NCBI GenBank assembly: GCA_026386835.1
Contig: JAPLMV010000181.1
Coordinates: forward strand, 1 to 6,476
Length of the DNA: 6,476 nt
Reading direction: 5' to 3'
From: Planctomycetota bacterium
GTDB taxonomy: Bacteria > Planctomycetota > Phycisphaerae > Sedimentisphaerales > Anaerobacaceae
The stretch's first letter is position 1, and the number at the start of each line of letters is the position of its first letter. Under the pieces are notes generated by a model. The model was not told where the DNA came from. It made no database searches and was given only the letters and a program-made list of their open reading frames with translations. This document shows positions 1 through 6,164 of this stretch, piece by piece. A program made the translations under genes and the position numbers.

Positions 1-812
1 GGTTTATTCTTTCCGCTGCTCAAGGAGATCAAAAAGCTATAAAAGCAAGAGATGGGCTCAATAAGTTAATAACATCGGAACAGATTGCGGAAGCACAGAA
101 ACTTGCCAGAGAATTTAAACCTGTTAAAAATGAACAAAAAGCCAATCCCGACTTATCGATTCAGCAAAGATTTAAGATTGATAGTCCACTTTCAGGCGGC
201 ACAGGCTTTATAATTTCCGCCGATGGATTCATCGTAACAGCTTATCACGTAGTTAAAGATTCCCAGACAATCAAAACATTTACAATCGCCGGACTGAAGA
301 AAGCCATTTTGATTAAGACCGACAAGTCAAACGATTTGGCCTTATTAAAAATAGAAGGCCAGTTTAAACCTGTTGCTATAAAAACTACCTCATCAGTTAA
401 AACCGGTGATGAGGTCTTTACTATCGGGTTTCCAAATGTCCAGGTACAGGGTTTTGAGCCAAAATTTACAAAAGGTTATATAGGCAGTTTAACAGGCGCA
501 CAGGATGACCCGAGGTGTTTTCAGATGAGTACGCCCGTTCAGCCCGGCAATTCAGGCGGCCCTTTGTTTGATAATAATGGAAATGTTATCGGTGTTGTTG
601 TAGCGAAACTAAGCGATATCGGGTCGTTGATTGACACTGGAAATATTCCACAAAATGTTAACTATGCAATAAAGAGTTCATATCTTTTATCTTTATTGGA
701 AACTCTGCCGGATGTTTATAGAAATCTAAAGAATCCTGTTCAAAAGAAACCAGACCAGCCGGACATTGTTGAAGAATTAAAAAATTCTGTTTGCTTAATT
801 ATGTGTTATTGA
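1..812 (+). CDS. Sel1-repeat / trypsin-like (HtrA-type) serine protease, 5' end missing
   Basis: The reading frame is open from the first base to the TGA at 810-812, so the start lies outside the window; 269 residues are visible. Residues 1-42 match the end of a Sel1-like repeat (AAQGD near 5-9, then EQIAEAQKLAREFKP), a helical repeat used for protein contacts. After a linker comes an S1C chymotrypsin-fold domain: SGGTGFIIS at 64-72, His82 in TAYHVV, Asp111 in SNDLALLK and Ser184 in PGNSGGPL. The triad spacing (29 and 73 residues) closely follows DegP-type proteases, so I expect it to be active. No PDZ domain follows; the chain ends in a short polar tail after about residue 227. Inference: an exported or periplasmic endopeptidase in which Sel1 repeats replace PDZ as the targeting part. 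The missing N-terminus should hold more Sel1 repeats and a signal or anchor. Substrate is unknown. The family call is firm; the role is not. Confidence 0.88.
   Translation, partial: FILSAAQGDQKAIKARDGLNKLITSEQIAEAQKLAREFKPVKNEQKANPDLSIQQRFKIDSPLSGGTGFIISADGFIVTAYHVVKDSQTIKTFTIAGLKKAILIKTDKSNDLALLKIEGQFKPVAIKTTSSVKTGDEVFTIGFPNVQVQGFEPKFTKGYIGSLTGAQDDPRCFQMSTPVQPGNSGGPLFDNNGNVIGVVVAKLSDIGSLIDTGNIPQNVNYAIKSSYLLSLLETLPDVYRNLKNPVQKKPDQPDIVEELKNSVCLIMCY
77..112 (+). repeat. Copy 1 of Sel1-tail direct repeat
   Basis: A 36-base segment inside the protease gene recurs at 837-872 with two mismatches and includes 22 consecutive identical bases (91-112). The offset of 760 bases is not a multiple of three, so the two copies are read in different frames relative to each other. 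Confidence 0.85.
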
Positions 813-828
813 GGTTCTAAAAATAAAA

Positions 829-927
829 ATGGCGTGGGAACAAATTGCGAAAGCACAGAAACTTGCCAGAGATTTGAGACCAGTCAAATCTATGAAACAA
901 TCAATACCCACCGCGGCTGGCCTATAA
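829..927 (+). pseudogene. Sel1-repeat C-terminal remnant (33-codon scrap)
   Basis: An ATG-to-TAA frame of 32 residues reads MAWEQIAKAQKLARDLRP and then a short tail. It matches the Sel1 tail of the upstream protease gene (EQIAEAQKLAREFKP). Bases 837-872 agree with 77-112 at 34 of 36 positions, and beyond that the protein similarity continues through codon changes. The ATG falls where Sel1 repeats usually have a conserved Met before the EQI motif, and open frame with weak resemblance continues back to about 799, so it is probably an internal Met and not a true start. No convincing Shine-Dalgarno precedes it at good spacing (GAGG at 811-814 is 14 bases away). I read it as the 3' end of a decayed paralogous Sel1 gene. 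A tiny expressed peptide, or a frameshifted extension of the protease, is possible but less likely. Confidence 0.6.
837..872 (+). repeat. Copy 2 of Sel1-tail direct repeat
   Basis: Second copy of the segment at 77-112, inside the remnant ORF 829-927. Similarity past the copy is at protein level, with third-position changes (PVK encoded differently), which suggests divergence under coding constraint and not a very recent duplication. Confidence 0.85.
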
Positions 928-947
928 AACAATGAAAGAGACAAGTC

Positions 948-1370
948 ATGTTTGAAGTTATTAAGTACCGCATGCAATTACAGAAACTTGAAAGACAATG
1001 CAACAAGATTAAAAAAGGTTATTTGAAGGATAGAAAAGGATTGTCGGGGGATAAGTTAGAAGAACTCGACTCCGAAGAATATAGTGAGGTAATTCCGATA
1101 CTCGGAGAAATAGCCACTATAAAAACTCAACGCTTTTGTCAAATCGCCAACAGACTCATGATTCCTTTGCCTGACATCCAAGATAAAGAGTTATGGGAAG
1201 ATAACCCCTATGTAAGAACAAGAACTCTCTCAGCAAAAGGTTTCTCAGAACTCAGGAAATCGATACGCCAAGAAAAAAAGGAAATACGTGAAGGATTTGT
1301 GGTATGGCTGGCTGCTTTGACAGGGGTAATCGGAGCAATTACTGGGTTGGCAGCCGTATTGAGCAGATAG
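948..1370 (+). CDS. Small membrane protein with C-terminal transmembrane helix, function unknown
   Basis: The protein has 140 residues. The start ATG has a modest purine-rich site (GAAAGAG, 934-940) in front of it. Residues 1-30 are very rich in Lys, Arg, Gln and Glu and could form a coiled coil (YRMQLQKLERQCNKIKKG). A polar middle (31-88) leads to RTLSAKGFSELRKSIRQEKKE (91-111 region), a charged helix. A single hydrophobic glycine-rich helix runs from about 117 to 138 and is followed only by Ser-Arg. The layout is a cytoplasmic domain with a C-terminal membrane anchor. The pattern 'charged LRxxIRxEKK helix, then tryptophan and a Gly-rich TM segment' is one I have seen in small uncharacterised bacterial proteins, but I cannot name a function. 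Its 3' end overlaps the possible ORF 1304-1489, and the next sure gene begins 116 bases later. Confidence 0.72.
   Translation: MFEVIKYRMQLQKLERQCNKIKKGYLKDRKGLSGDKLEELDSEEYSEVIPILGEIATIKTQRFCQIANRLMIPLPDIQDKELWEDNPYVRTRTLSAKGFSELRKSIRQEKKEIREGFVVWLAALTGVIGAITGLAAVLSR
1291..1295 (+). promoter_or_regulatory. Shine-Dalgarno-like AAGGA inside the 948-1370 gene
   Basis: AAGGA lies 8 bases before the ATG at 1304, an ideal distance. It is the main reason to take the overlapping ORF 1304-1489 seriously. It could also arise by chance from the Gly-Phe codons of the gene it lies in. Confidence 0.4.
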
Positions 1371-1489
1371 ACAGTGTTAGTCCGATATATAAGCAAGCTG
1401 TCGTACAAATGCTTTTAAGATATAAAGTGGTTTATAATATTTATGATTTAACGCCGGGAAAAATTGCAATAGTGGAAGATAAAAAATGA
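1304..1489 (+). CDS. Possible overlapping small ORF / translational bridge, 61 residues
   Basis: This frame begins inside the 3' end of the 948-1370 gene and ends at a TGA whose bases are shared with the next start codon (ATGA, 1486-1489). It has a well-placed AAGGA, and its junction with the following gene is the classical 4-base overlap of translationally coupled genes. The predicted product is small and basic, with no signal peptide and no domain I recognise. The first 23 codons are forced by the other gene, so they carry no independent coding evidence. The part after 1370 (IEQIDSVSPIYKQAVVQMLL and on) is free and stays open to 1489. An internal ATG at 1409 lacks a ribosome site. It may be a real small gene, a bridge that keeps ribosomes on the message, or a C-terminal remnant of an older gene. 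Confidence 0.35.
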   Translation: MAGCFDRGNRSNYWVGSRIEQIDSVSPIYKQAVVQMLLRYKVVYNIYDLTPGKIAIVEDKK

Positions 1490-2178
1490 AGATTTATTTC
1501 AGAAAATTACGTAAACATATTGTCTGGCGTGTTTTCGTAAGAATTATGGTATGCATCTGGGGAATTACAATAATTGCCAGTCTATATTCTGATGTTATCA
1601 AGCCAATATTTTTTCCAACAAAAGTGATTAAGCGAGAAATTGAGTTCAAAGAGCTATTGAGCCTCTTTGTTGGAGAAAATGACTGGAGAACTGGTGCATC
1701 AATTGATTCTCCCTTTGAATGGGAAACTGATGGCATATTTGGAGATGTGCCGAGTGGAGAGTTTTTTAAACGTTTCCAGTATGCTCGTCATGGTGAGACC
1801 GTTGTTTTGATTAATGGAGAACCTATCCATGAAGAATTGGGTAAAAATATCCATCCAGCTAGCTGGGCAATAGTCATGTATGGAGAATACACGGATTCTT
1901 ATGATTGTGTTCTGTTTCTCGGCAGTGGTACCGGAACCGATGCACGACCGGATATTATGGGCTATCTCTCTGAATACACAGAATTAAAAAAGGAACACCC
2001 AGAGAGTGGTGGAACTTTCATTGGCAAATTGTATAAGTTAGCTCTGCCTGGAAAAGAACCGTGCTGGCTTGTTGAATCATGGAGTATTGGTAATCACCTT
2101 TGGTCTTGTGACTTTATGCTATTTCCAGAAATTGGTTCATACGAAGTTGCAAATGAGTATTTAGGTAGTTTACTTTAA
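1486..2178 (+). CDS. Membrane-anchored protein of unknown function, 230 residues
   Basis: The ATG is preceded by GGAAG at 1474-1478 with 7-base spacing, a good ribosome site. The N-terminus is strongly basic (KIYFRKLRKH), and one hydrophobic helix spans about residues 12-34 (VRIMVCIWGITIIASLY core). By the positive-inside rule the N-terminus is cytoplasmic and the remaining roughly 195 residues are outside. No lipobox or obvious cleavage site is visible, so this is a signal anchor. The outer part is acidic and rich in aromatics (ENDWRTG, FEWETDGIFG, SYDCVLFLGSGTG) and has three Cys (141, 193, 208) that could form a disulphide. The look is a compact alpha/beta domain, but I recognise no family. 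Its start overlaps the small ORF 1304-1489, suggesting joint translation with the upstream membrane protein. Base composition is more AT-rich than the genes to the right, as in the rest of the left part. Confidence 0.78.
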   Translation: MKIYFRKLRKHIVWRVFVRIMVCIWGITIIASLYSDVIKPIFFPTKVIKREIEFKELLSLFVGENDWRTGASIDSPFEWETDGIFGDVPSGEFFKRFQYARHGETVVLINGEPIHEELGKNIHPASWAIVMYGEYTDSYDCVLFLGSGTGTDARPDIMGYLSEYTELKKEHPESGGTFIGKLYKLALPGKEPCWLVESWSIGNHLWSCDFMLFPEIGSYEVANEYLGSLL

Positions 2179-2233
2179 AAATCCACCTACAAACTTGACG
2201 TGCACCCGTCGCAATTACAAAATAAAACCTCTG

Positions 2234-2262
2234 TTGATTTGCATTCGGTAAAATGGTAAAAT
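2234..2262 (+). promoter_or_regulatory. Candidate sigma70-type promoter for the debranching-enzyme operon
   Basis: TTGATT (2234-2239) and TAAAAT (2257-2262) are separated by exactly 17 bases, close to the sigma70 consensus. Transcription would begin near 2269, leaving a leader of about 48 bases before the GTG at 2317. An identical TAAAAT at 2249-2254 is too close to pair with this -35. A weaker second candidate lies just upstream: TTGACG (2195-2200), 17 bases, CAAAAT (2218-2223). Confidence 0.55.
2247..2262 (+). repeat. Tandem GGTAAAAT duplication at the promoter -10
   Basis: The octamer GGTAAAAT occurs twice head to tail. Each copy contains a -10-like hexamer, so the duplication may set the spacing or provide alternative start points. 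It is short enough to be chance. Confidence 0.5.
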
Positions 2263-2305
2263 CGTCCTGCGTATGTCGTACAAAAATTGTGTCTTGAGTC
2301 TTTTT

Positions 2306-2309
2306 GGAG
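2306..2309 (+). promoter_or_regulatory. Ribosome binding site GGAG that fixes the GTG start
   Basis: GGAG stands 7 bases before the GTG at 2317. No in-frame ATG is better placed, and the first conserved family motif starts only 30 residues in, so this site decides the start. Confidence 0.75.
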
Positions 2310-2316
2310 TTAACTT

Positions 2317-4335
2317 GTGGCAATAGCGCAGAAAGCCGGAGCAATCGAAATCGCTTCCATATCCACCGCTGATAAATCCATCGACAATTTGCTCGGCAAA
2401 CAGTGGCTGTTGACCAACAACCGCGGCGGCTATTCATCATCAACCATCGTCGGCTGCAACACGAGCAAATACCACGGCCTGCTCATCGGCTCTCTCAATC
2501 CCCCCGTCAACAGGATTATGGCACTGGCAAACTGTTTAGAAACGATAACCGTAAACGGCAGAACATCCAGTATCTCGACCTTTGAATTCAGCAACAGATT
2601 CGCACCTGACGGATTCCAGCAAATCAAAAGATTCCGCAGGGACATCGGCGCCCACTTTGACTACCAGGCAAAGGATTTCGAACTGACCAAATCCGTATAC
2701 CTGTCCCGCGATACCGACAGCGTTGCGGTTGTGTATGATTTTACATCGGTTAGCGGCGCTGCTGAATTGATACTGCGGCCGTTTGTAGCATTAAGAGATT
2801 TCCACTCGCTGCAAAAATCCAGCGCAAACCTGTATTCGGTCGAACTTGCAAAAGGTCTGCTCATCAGCCACAACGTTCACGGCGGCTGCGAACTATTCCT
2901 GGCTTGTCCGTCTATGAACTTTGAAAAAGACCCGCAGTGGTGGTTCAATTTTGTCTATCGCGACGACAAACAGAGAGGCCAGGAATTTACCGAAGACCTC
3001 TGGACGCCGGGCTTCTATAAATGCACCATCGATTCACCTGTAAAAATCGTTTTATGGGCAAATCTGAGCAAACAAAATCAGGGCGAGCAAATAGTAAATG
3101 CCGACATCGACGAACTTTGCAATACACTGCAAAGACATCAGAATAATGTAATCTCCACGGCACAGGCAACGGACAAAATATTTGAAACCCTCTGCCTTGC
3201 CGCCGATGAGTTTATTGCCAATTGCCAGCCGGCCACAGGCAGAACAACCATTCTTGCCGGCTTCCCCTGGTTTGCCGACTGGGGCAGAGATGCCTTTATA
3301 TCCCTGCCGGGACTGCTCTTGGAAACAGGACGATTCGAAGATGCAAAGTCGGTGCTTACCACTTTTGCAAAAGCCGCTGACCAGGGTATGATTCCTAACC
3401 GATTCGATGACTACAGCGATACAGCATATTTCAACAGCATCGACGCATCGCTTTGGTTTATCAACGCCGCTTTCCAATACCTCAAGGTCGCGGACGATAC
3501 CGAGACATTCGTACAGGAACTTCTGCCGGTAATACGATTGATTGTCGACTCGTACCACAACGGCACACGATTCGGCACACACGCCGACGCTGATGGCCTG
3601 ATAACCGCAGGAAATCAGGATACGCAGCTTACCTGGATGGATGCCAAATACTGCGGCACGGCATTTACGCCCCGATACGGCAAGGCTGTCGAGATTAACG
3701 CACTGTGGTACAATGCACTCTGCCAGCTCGCCCGCTTCTTTACCGACAAGGACATCCGAGTTGCAAAACGCTATCACCTTATGGCTGATGCGGTTGAAAC
3801 AAGTTTTTGCCGATTATTCTGGAACAATTCTGCGGGGTTCTTAAACGACTGCATCCTGCCTGACGGCTCAGCTGACGCAAGTCTTAGGCCAAATCAGATA
3901 TTTGCGGTTTCGCTGCCGTTTTCGCCGCTGTCGCCCGAGCAGCAGTTTGCCGTGGTAAATACCGTGCAGAAAAATCTTCTTACACCATTCGGGCTGCGAA
4001 CATTGAACACTGCCGACAGCAGATACAAAGGCATATACGCCGGCCCGCAGAGACATCGCGACGAGGCCTATCATCAAGGCACCGTCTGGCCGTATCTTAT
4101 AGGAGCTTTTGTCGAAGCATATCTGAAGATAAATGATTTCAGCAGGCAGAGTAGAAAAAATGCGGCGGAATTTATTGAGCCGCTCTTGCGGCATTTGACG
4201 GAAAATGGATGCATTGGGCAAATAAGCGAGATATTTGACGGCGACCCGCCCCACAAACCCCGCGGCTGTTTCGCACAGGCCTGGAGCATCGCTGAAATCA
4301 TCAGGGCATATAAGTTGATTAATGATACCTATTGA
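2317..4335 (+). CDS. Glycogen debranching enzyme (amylo-alpha-1,6-glucosidase, archaeal/bacterial type)
   Basis: The product has 672 residues, full length for this family (GDE_N plus GDE_C, GH133-like), with a GTG start and a good ribosome site. The N-terminal beta-rich sugar-binding domain opens with the hallmark WLLTNNRGGYSSST (30-43) and NTSKYHGLL (48-56). The catalytic (alpha/alpha)6 barrel begins near 285 and carries GFPWFADWGRDAFISLPG (315-332), DASLWF (376-381), TWMDAK (439-444), TPRYGKAVEINALWYNAL (451-468), YHQGTVWPYLIG (585-596) and GCFAQAWSIAEIIRA (650-664). The family hydrolyses alpha-1,6 branch points of glycogen or limit dextrins and releases glucose. No signal peptide is present, so it acts in the cytoplasm. 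It is the first gene of an apparent operon and its TGA overlaps the next start. All family motifs look intact. The broad activity is secure; whether it also has transferase activity, as eukaryotic debranchers do, cannot be read from the sequence. Confidence 0.95.
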   Translation: MAIAQKAGAIEIASISTADKSIDNLLGKQWLLTNNRGGYSSSTIVGCNTSKYHGLLIGSLNPPVNRIMALANCLETITVNGRTSSISTFEFSNRFAPDGFQQIKRFRRDIGAHFDYQAKDFELTKSVYLSRDTDSVAVVYDFTSVSGAAELILRPFVALRDFHSLQKSSANLYSVELAKGLLISHNVHGGCELFLACPSMNFEKDPQWWFNFVYRDDKQRGQEFTEDLWTPGFYKCTIDSPVKIVLWANLSKQNQGEQIVNADIDELCNTLQRHQNNVISTAQATDKIFETLCLAADEFIANCQPATGRTTILAGFPWFADWGRDAFISLPGLLLETGRFEDAKSVLTTFAKAADQGMIPNRFDDYSDTAYFNSIDASLWFINAAFQYLKVADDTETFVQELLPVIRLIVDSYHNGTRFGTHADADGLITAGNQDTQLTWMDAKYCGTAFTPRYGKAVEINALWYNALCQLARFFTDKDIRVAKRYHLMADAVETSFCRLFWNNSAGFLNDCILPDGSADASLRPNQIFAVSLPFSPLSPEQQFAVVNTVQKNLLTPFGLRTLNTADSRYKGIYAGPQRHRDEAYHQGTVWPYLIGAFVEAYLKINDFSRQSRKNAAEFIEPLLRHLTENGCIGQISEIFDGDPPHKPRGCFAQAWSIAEIIRAYKLINDTY

Positions 4336-5024
4336 AATTGGAAATTAACATTAAACCATCGGTTAAAAATAACATCCGATTACCTTATGCGGTAATATTC
4401 GATATGGACGGCGTGCTGTTCGAGTCCGAGGAGCTTATGATGCAGGCGATAATGCAGATGTTTGCCAAAAAAGGACTAATTACGCAGCCGGTAGATTTTA
4501 CGCCATTTGTGGGTACAGGCGAAGGCCGCTGTATCAGCGGGATTGCGGAAAAATACGGCTTCAACATTGACTCGCTGAAAGAAAAAAAATACGCCTACCA
4601 GATTTACTACAATTTGATAAAGGGGAAATTAAGGCCTCTCCCTGGCGTGTTTGAATTTCTTGACAAGTGCAGGCGACTGTGCAAGAAAATGGTGGTTGCC
4701 TCAAGCGCAGACCTTGAAAAGGTGCTTAAAAATTTCGAGGCGGTCGGGCTTGATGTAAAGATGTTCGATGCGGTCGTTTCCGGCGACGATGTCGAAAGAA
4801 AAAAACCAAACCCGGATATATTTCTCCTCGCTGCCGATAAAATTGGGGTAAAAGGCAGCCAGTGCCTTGTTGTTGAGGATGCCTTAAACGGAATCGCCGC
4901 TGCTCATGCCGCGGGTGCAAAATGTCTGGCTCTTGCCACGAGTTTCAGCAGGGATAAATTGGCACAGGCAGACTGGGTTGCAGACAATCTGGCGACTGCA
5001 CCAGTGGGTGTTCTCGAATGGTAA
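4332..5024 (+). CDS. HAD-superfamily hydrolase, beta-phosphoglucomutase/phosphatase-like
   Basis: The product has 230 residues and all four HAD motifs: FDMDGVL with nucleophile Asp24 and acid/base Asp26; VVASSA with Ser124; Lys158 in ERKKPNPDIF; and VVEDALNG with Asp183. A helical cap lies between motifs I and II (about 32-105), typical of subfamily I. Such enzymes transfer or remove phosphate from small molecules, often sugar phosphates, using Mg2+. Next to a debranching enzyme a beta-phosphoglucomutase is tempting, but the position equivalent to the mutase cap His is Met35 and the usual Asp after motif I is Glu31, so a phosphatase is more likely. The TTG start at 4332 overlaps the upstream TGA (TTGA), implying translational coupling. 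There is no clear Shine-Dalgarno and no ATG before the catalytic motif; a TTG at 4338 is the only nearby alternative. Probably cytoplasmic. Fold certain, substrate unknown. Confidence 0.88.
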   Translation: MKLEINIKPSVKNNIRLPYAVIFDMDGVLFESEELMMQAIMQMFAKKGLITQPVDFTPFVGTGEGRCISGIAEKYGFNIDSLKEKKYAYQIYYNLIKGKLRPLPGVFEFLDKCRRLCKKMVVASSADLEKVLKNFEAVGLDVKMFDAVVSGDDVERKKPNPDIFLLAADKIGVKGSQCLVVEDALNGIAAAHAAGAKCLALATSFSRDKLAQADWVADNLATAPVGVLEW

Positions 5025-5048
5025 AGTTTATTGACTAACGGCTATTTT

Positions 5049-6149
5049 ATGTCGGGGAAAAAAAGTGTGCTTGTGGCGATGAGCGGCGGGGTCGACAGCA
5101 GCGTAACAGCAGGGCTGTTGAAGCGGGCCGGTTACGACTGCACCGGTGTCTTTATGTGCCTTGGACAATCAGCCAAAGACCCTAATAAGCCGCATCCAGG
5201 CTGCTGCAGTCCAGAAGATGCAAGAGACGCAAGGGATGTCGCTGCCTGCCTTGGAATCAAATTTTCCGTCCTGAACTTTCAGCATGACCTCGAAGCGATA
5301 ATCGATTATTTCGTCGATGAGTACCGCAATGCCCGCACACCAAACCCCTGTATTATGTGCAACAGCCGGCTCAAATTCGGAAAACTCATGCAGTACGCTT
5401 CGGCCATCGGTGCCGATTTTATTGCGACAGGCCATTACGCCCAAATCCGCTCCGACGATGGCTATAAACGCCTGGCACGAAGTATTGACGATAAAAAAGA
5501 CCAGTCATACGTACTTTTTAACCTCGATAGAACAACTCTCGACAAAATCCTGCTGCCGATTGGTGGCTACACAAAGCCGCAGGTGCGAAAAATCGCAGGC
5601 CAGATGAATCTGCCCGTTCGCGACAAGGCCGAGTCGCAGGAGATATGCTTTGTGGCAGATGATGATTATGCCCTCCTTGTTGCCGAACGTGCGCCGGAGC
5701 TTTGCAGGCCGGGAAAAGTCGTCGATGCGAAAGGAAAGACGCTCGGCGAGCATAACGGAATCTTCCATTATACAATCGGTCAAAGACGCGGGCTTGGTAT
5801 CGCACTGGGTGAGCCGGCCTATGTGGTTGCACTCGATGCCGCCGCTAACACCGTCGTTTTAGGCAAAATCGAAGAGCTGATGCACAAACGGCTGCTCGCA
5901 GCAGCAGTCAACTGGCTCGTTGAACCGCCGCCTTCGAAACCTTTCAGGGCTATTGTGCAGATAAGATACAATCATCGCGGTGCGCCGGCAACGGTAACAC
6001 CGCTTGCCGATGAGAATGGTAAAATCGACAGAGTAGTCGTTGATTTTGACAATGCCGTCAAGGCGATTACGCCGGGCCAAGCTGCCGTATTCTATGACAA
6101 TGACCAGGCCGTTATCGGCGGCGGATGGATTGAAAAAAGCGATAACTGA
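5049..6149 (+). CDS. mnmA: tRNA-specific 2-thiouridylase MnmA
   Basis: MnmA uses ATP and a persulfide sulfur donor to convert uridine 34 of the Lys, Glu and Gln tRNAs to 2-thiouridine in the cytoplasm. With the ATG at 5049 the protein has 366 residues, the normal length. The PP-loop ATP-binding motif SGGVDSS is at 12-18. The first catalytic Cys is Cys104 in NPCIMCNSRLKFG and the partner is Cys200 in ESQEICFVADDDY, almost exactly the positions known in E. coli (102 and 199). TGHYAQ follows at about 127-132, and the C-terminal beta domain ends in PGQAAVFYDNDQAVIGGGW. An in-frame TTG at 5031 would add six residues. I prefer 5049 because MnmA proteins usually begin only a few residues before the PP-loop strand, although neither start has a strong ribosome site. 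It lies 24 bases after the HAD gene on the same strand and probably shares its transcript. Identification is very secure. Confidence 0.96.
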   Translation: MSGKKSVLVAMSGGVDSSVTAGLLKRAGYDCTGVFMCLGQSAKDPNKPHPGCCSPEDARDARDVAACLGIKFSVLNFQHDLEAIIDYFVDEYRNARTPNPCIMCNSRLKFGKLMQYASAIGADFIATGHYAQIRSDDGYKRLARSIDDKKDQSYVLFNLDRTTLDKILLPIGGYTKPQVRKIAGQMNLPVRDKAESQEICFVADDDYALLVAERAPELCRPGKVVDAKGKTLGEHNGIFHYTIGQRRGLGIALGEPAYVVALDAAANTVVLGKIEELMHKRLLAAAVNWLVEPPPSKPFRAIVQIRYNHRGAPATVTPLADENGKIDRVVVDFDNAVKAITPGQAAVFYDNDQAVIGGGWIEKSDN

Positions 6150-6164
6150 AACTTCCGGCCGATT

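Larger units (their letters stand above)
2179..2316. other. Intergenic region between left and right gene blocks
   Basis: This is the only sizeable plus-strand gap. It holds the two promoter candidates, the GGTAAAAT duplication and the ribosome site of the debranching-enzyme gene. The GACG/CGTC inverted repeat (2197-2210) is too weak to be a terminator for the upstream gene. No RNA gene or riboswitch fold is apparent. Confidence 0.6.

Noticed and set aside
795..977. Minus-strand frame over the Sel1 remnant
   Set aside because: It lies opposite the Sel1 repeat, which explains the sequence; the product has no recognisable features.
981..990. Third copy of the CAGAAACTTG decamer from the Sel1 repeat
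   Set aside because: Only ten bases match and the surrounding protein context is different; chance is sufficient.
1370..1402. GACAG...CTGTC inverted repeat between the two membrane-protein genes
   Set aside because: A 5-bp stem with a 23-base loop is not a credible terminator or regulatory hairpin.
2197..2210. GACG/CGTC inverted repeat after the 1486-2178 gene as a terminator
   Set aside because: The stem has only four pairs and no T-run follows.
2114..2443. Minus-strand frame crossing the intergenic promoter region
   Set aside because: It overlaps both flanking coding regions antisense, is unusually rich in Arg, Trp and Cys, and matches no family.
3052..3777. Long minus-strand frame (241 codons) opposite the debranching enzyme
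   Set aside because: It is fully antisense to a gene with intact family motifs, has no recognisable domain and no ribosome site; it is a shadow of GC-richer codon use.
3868..4254. Minus-strand frame of 128 codons inside the debranching gene
   Set aside because: It is antisense to the conserved YHQGTVWP region, with no independent coding signal.
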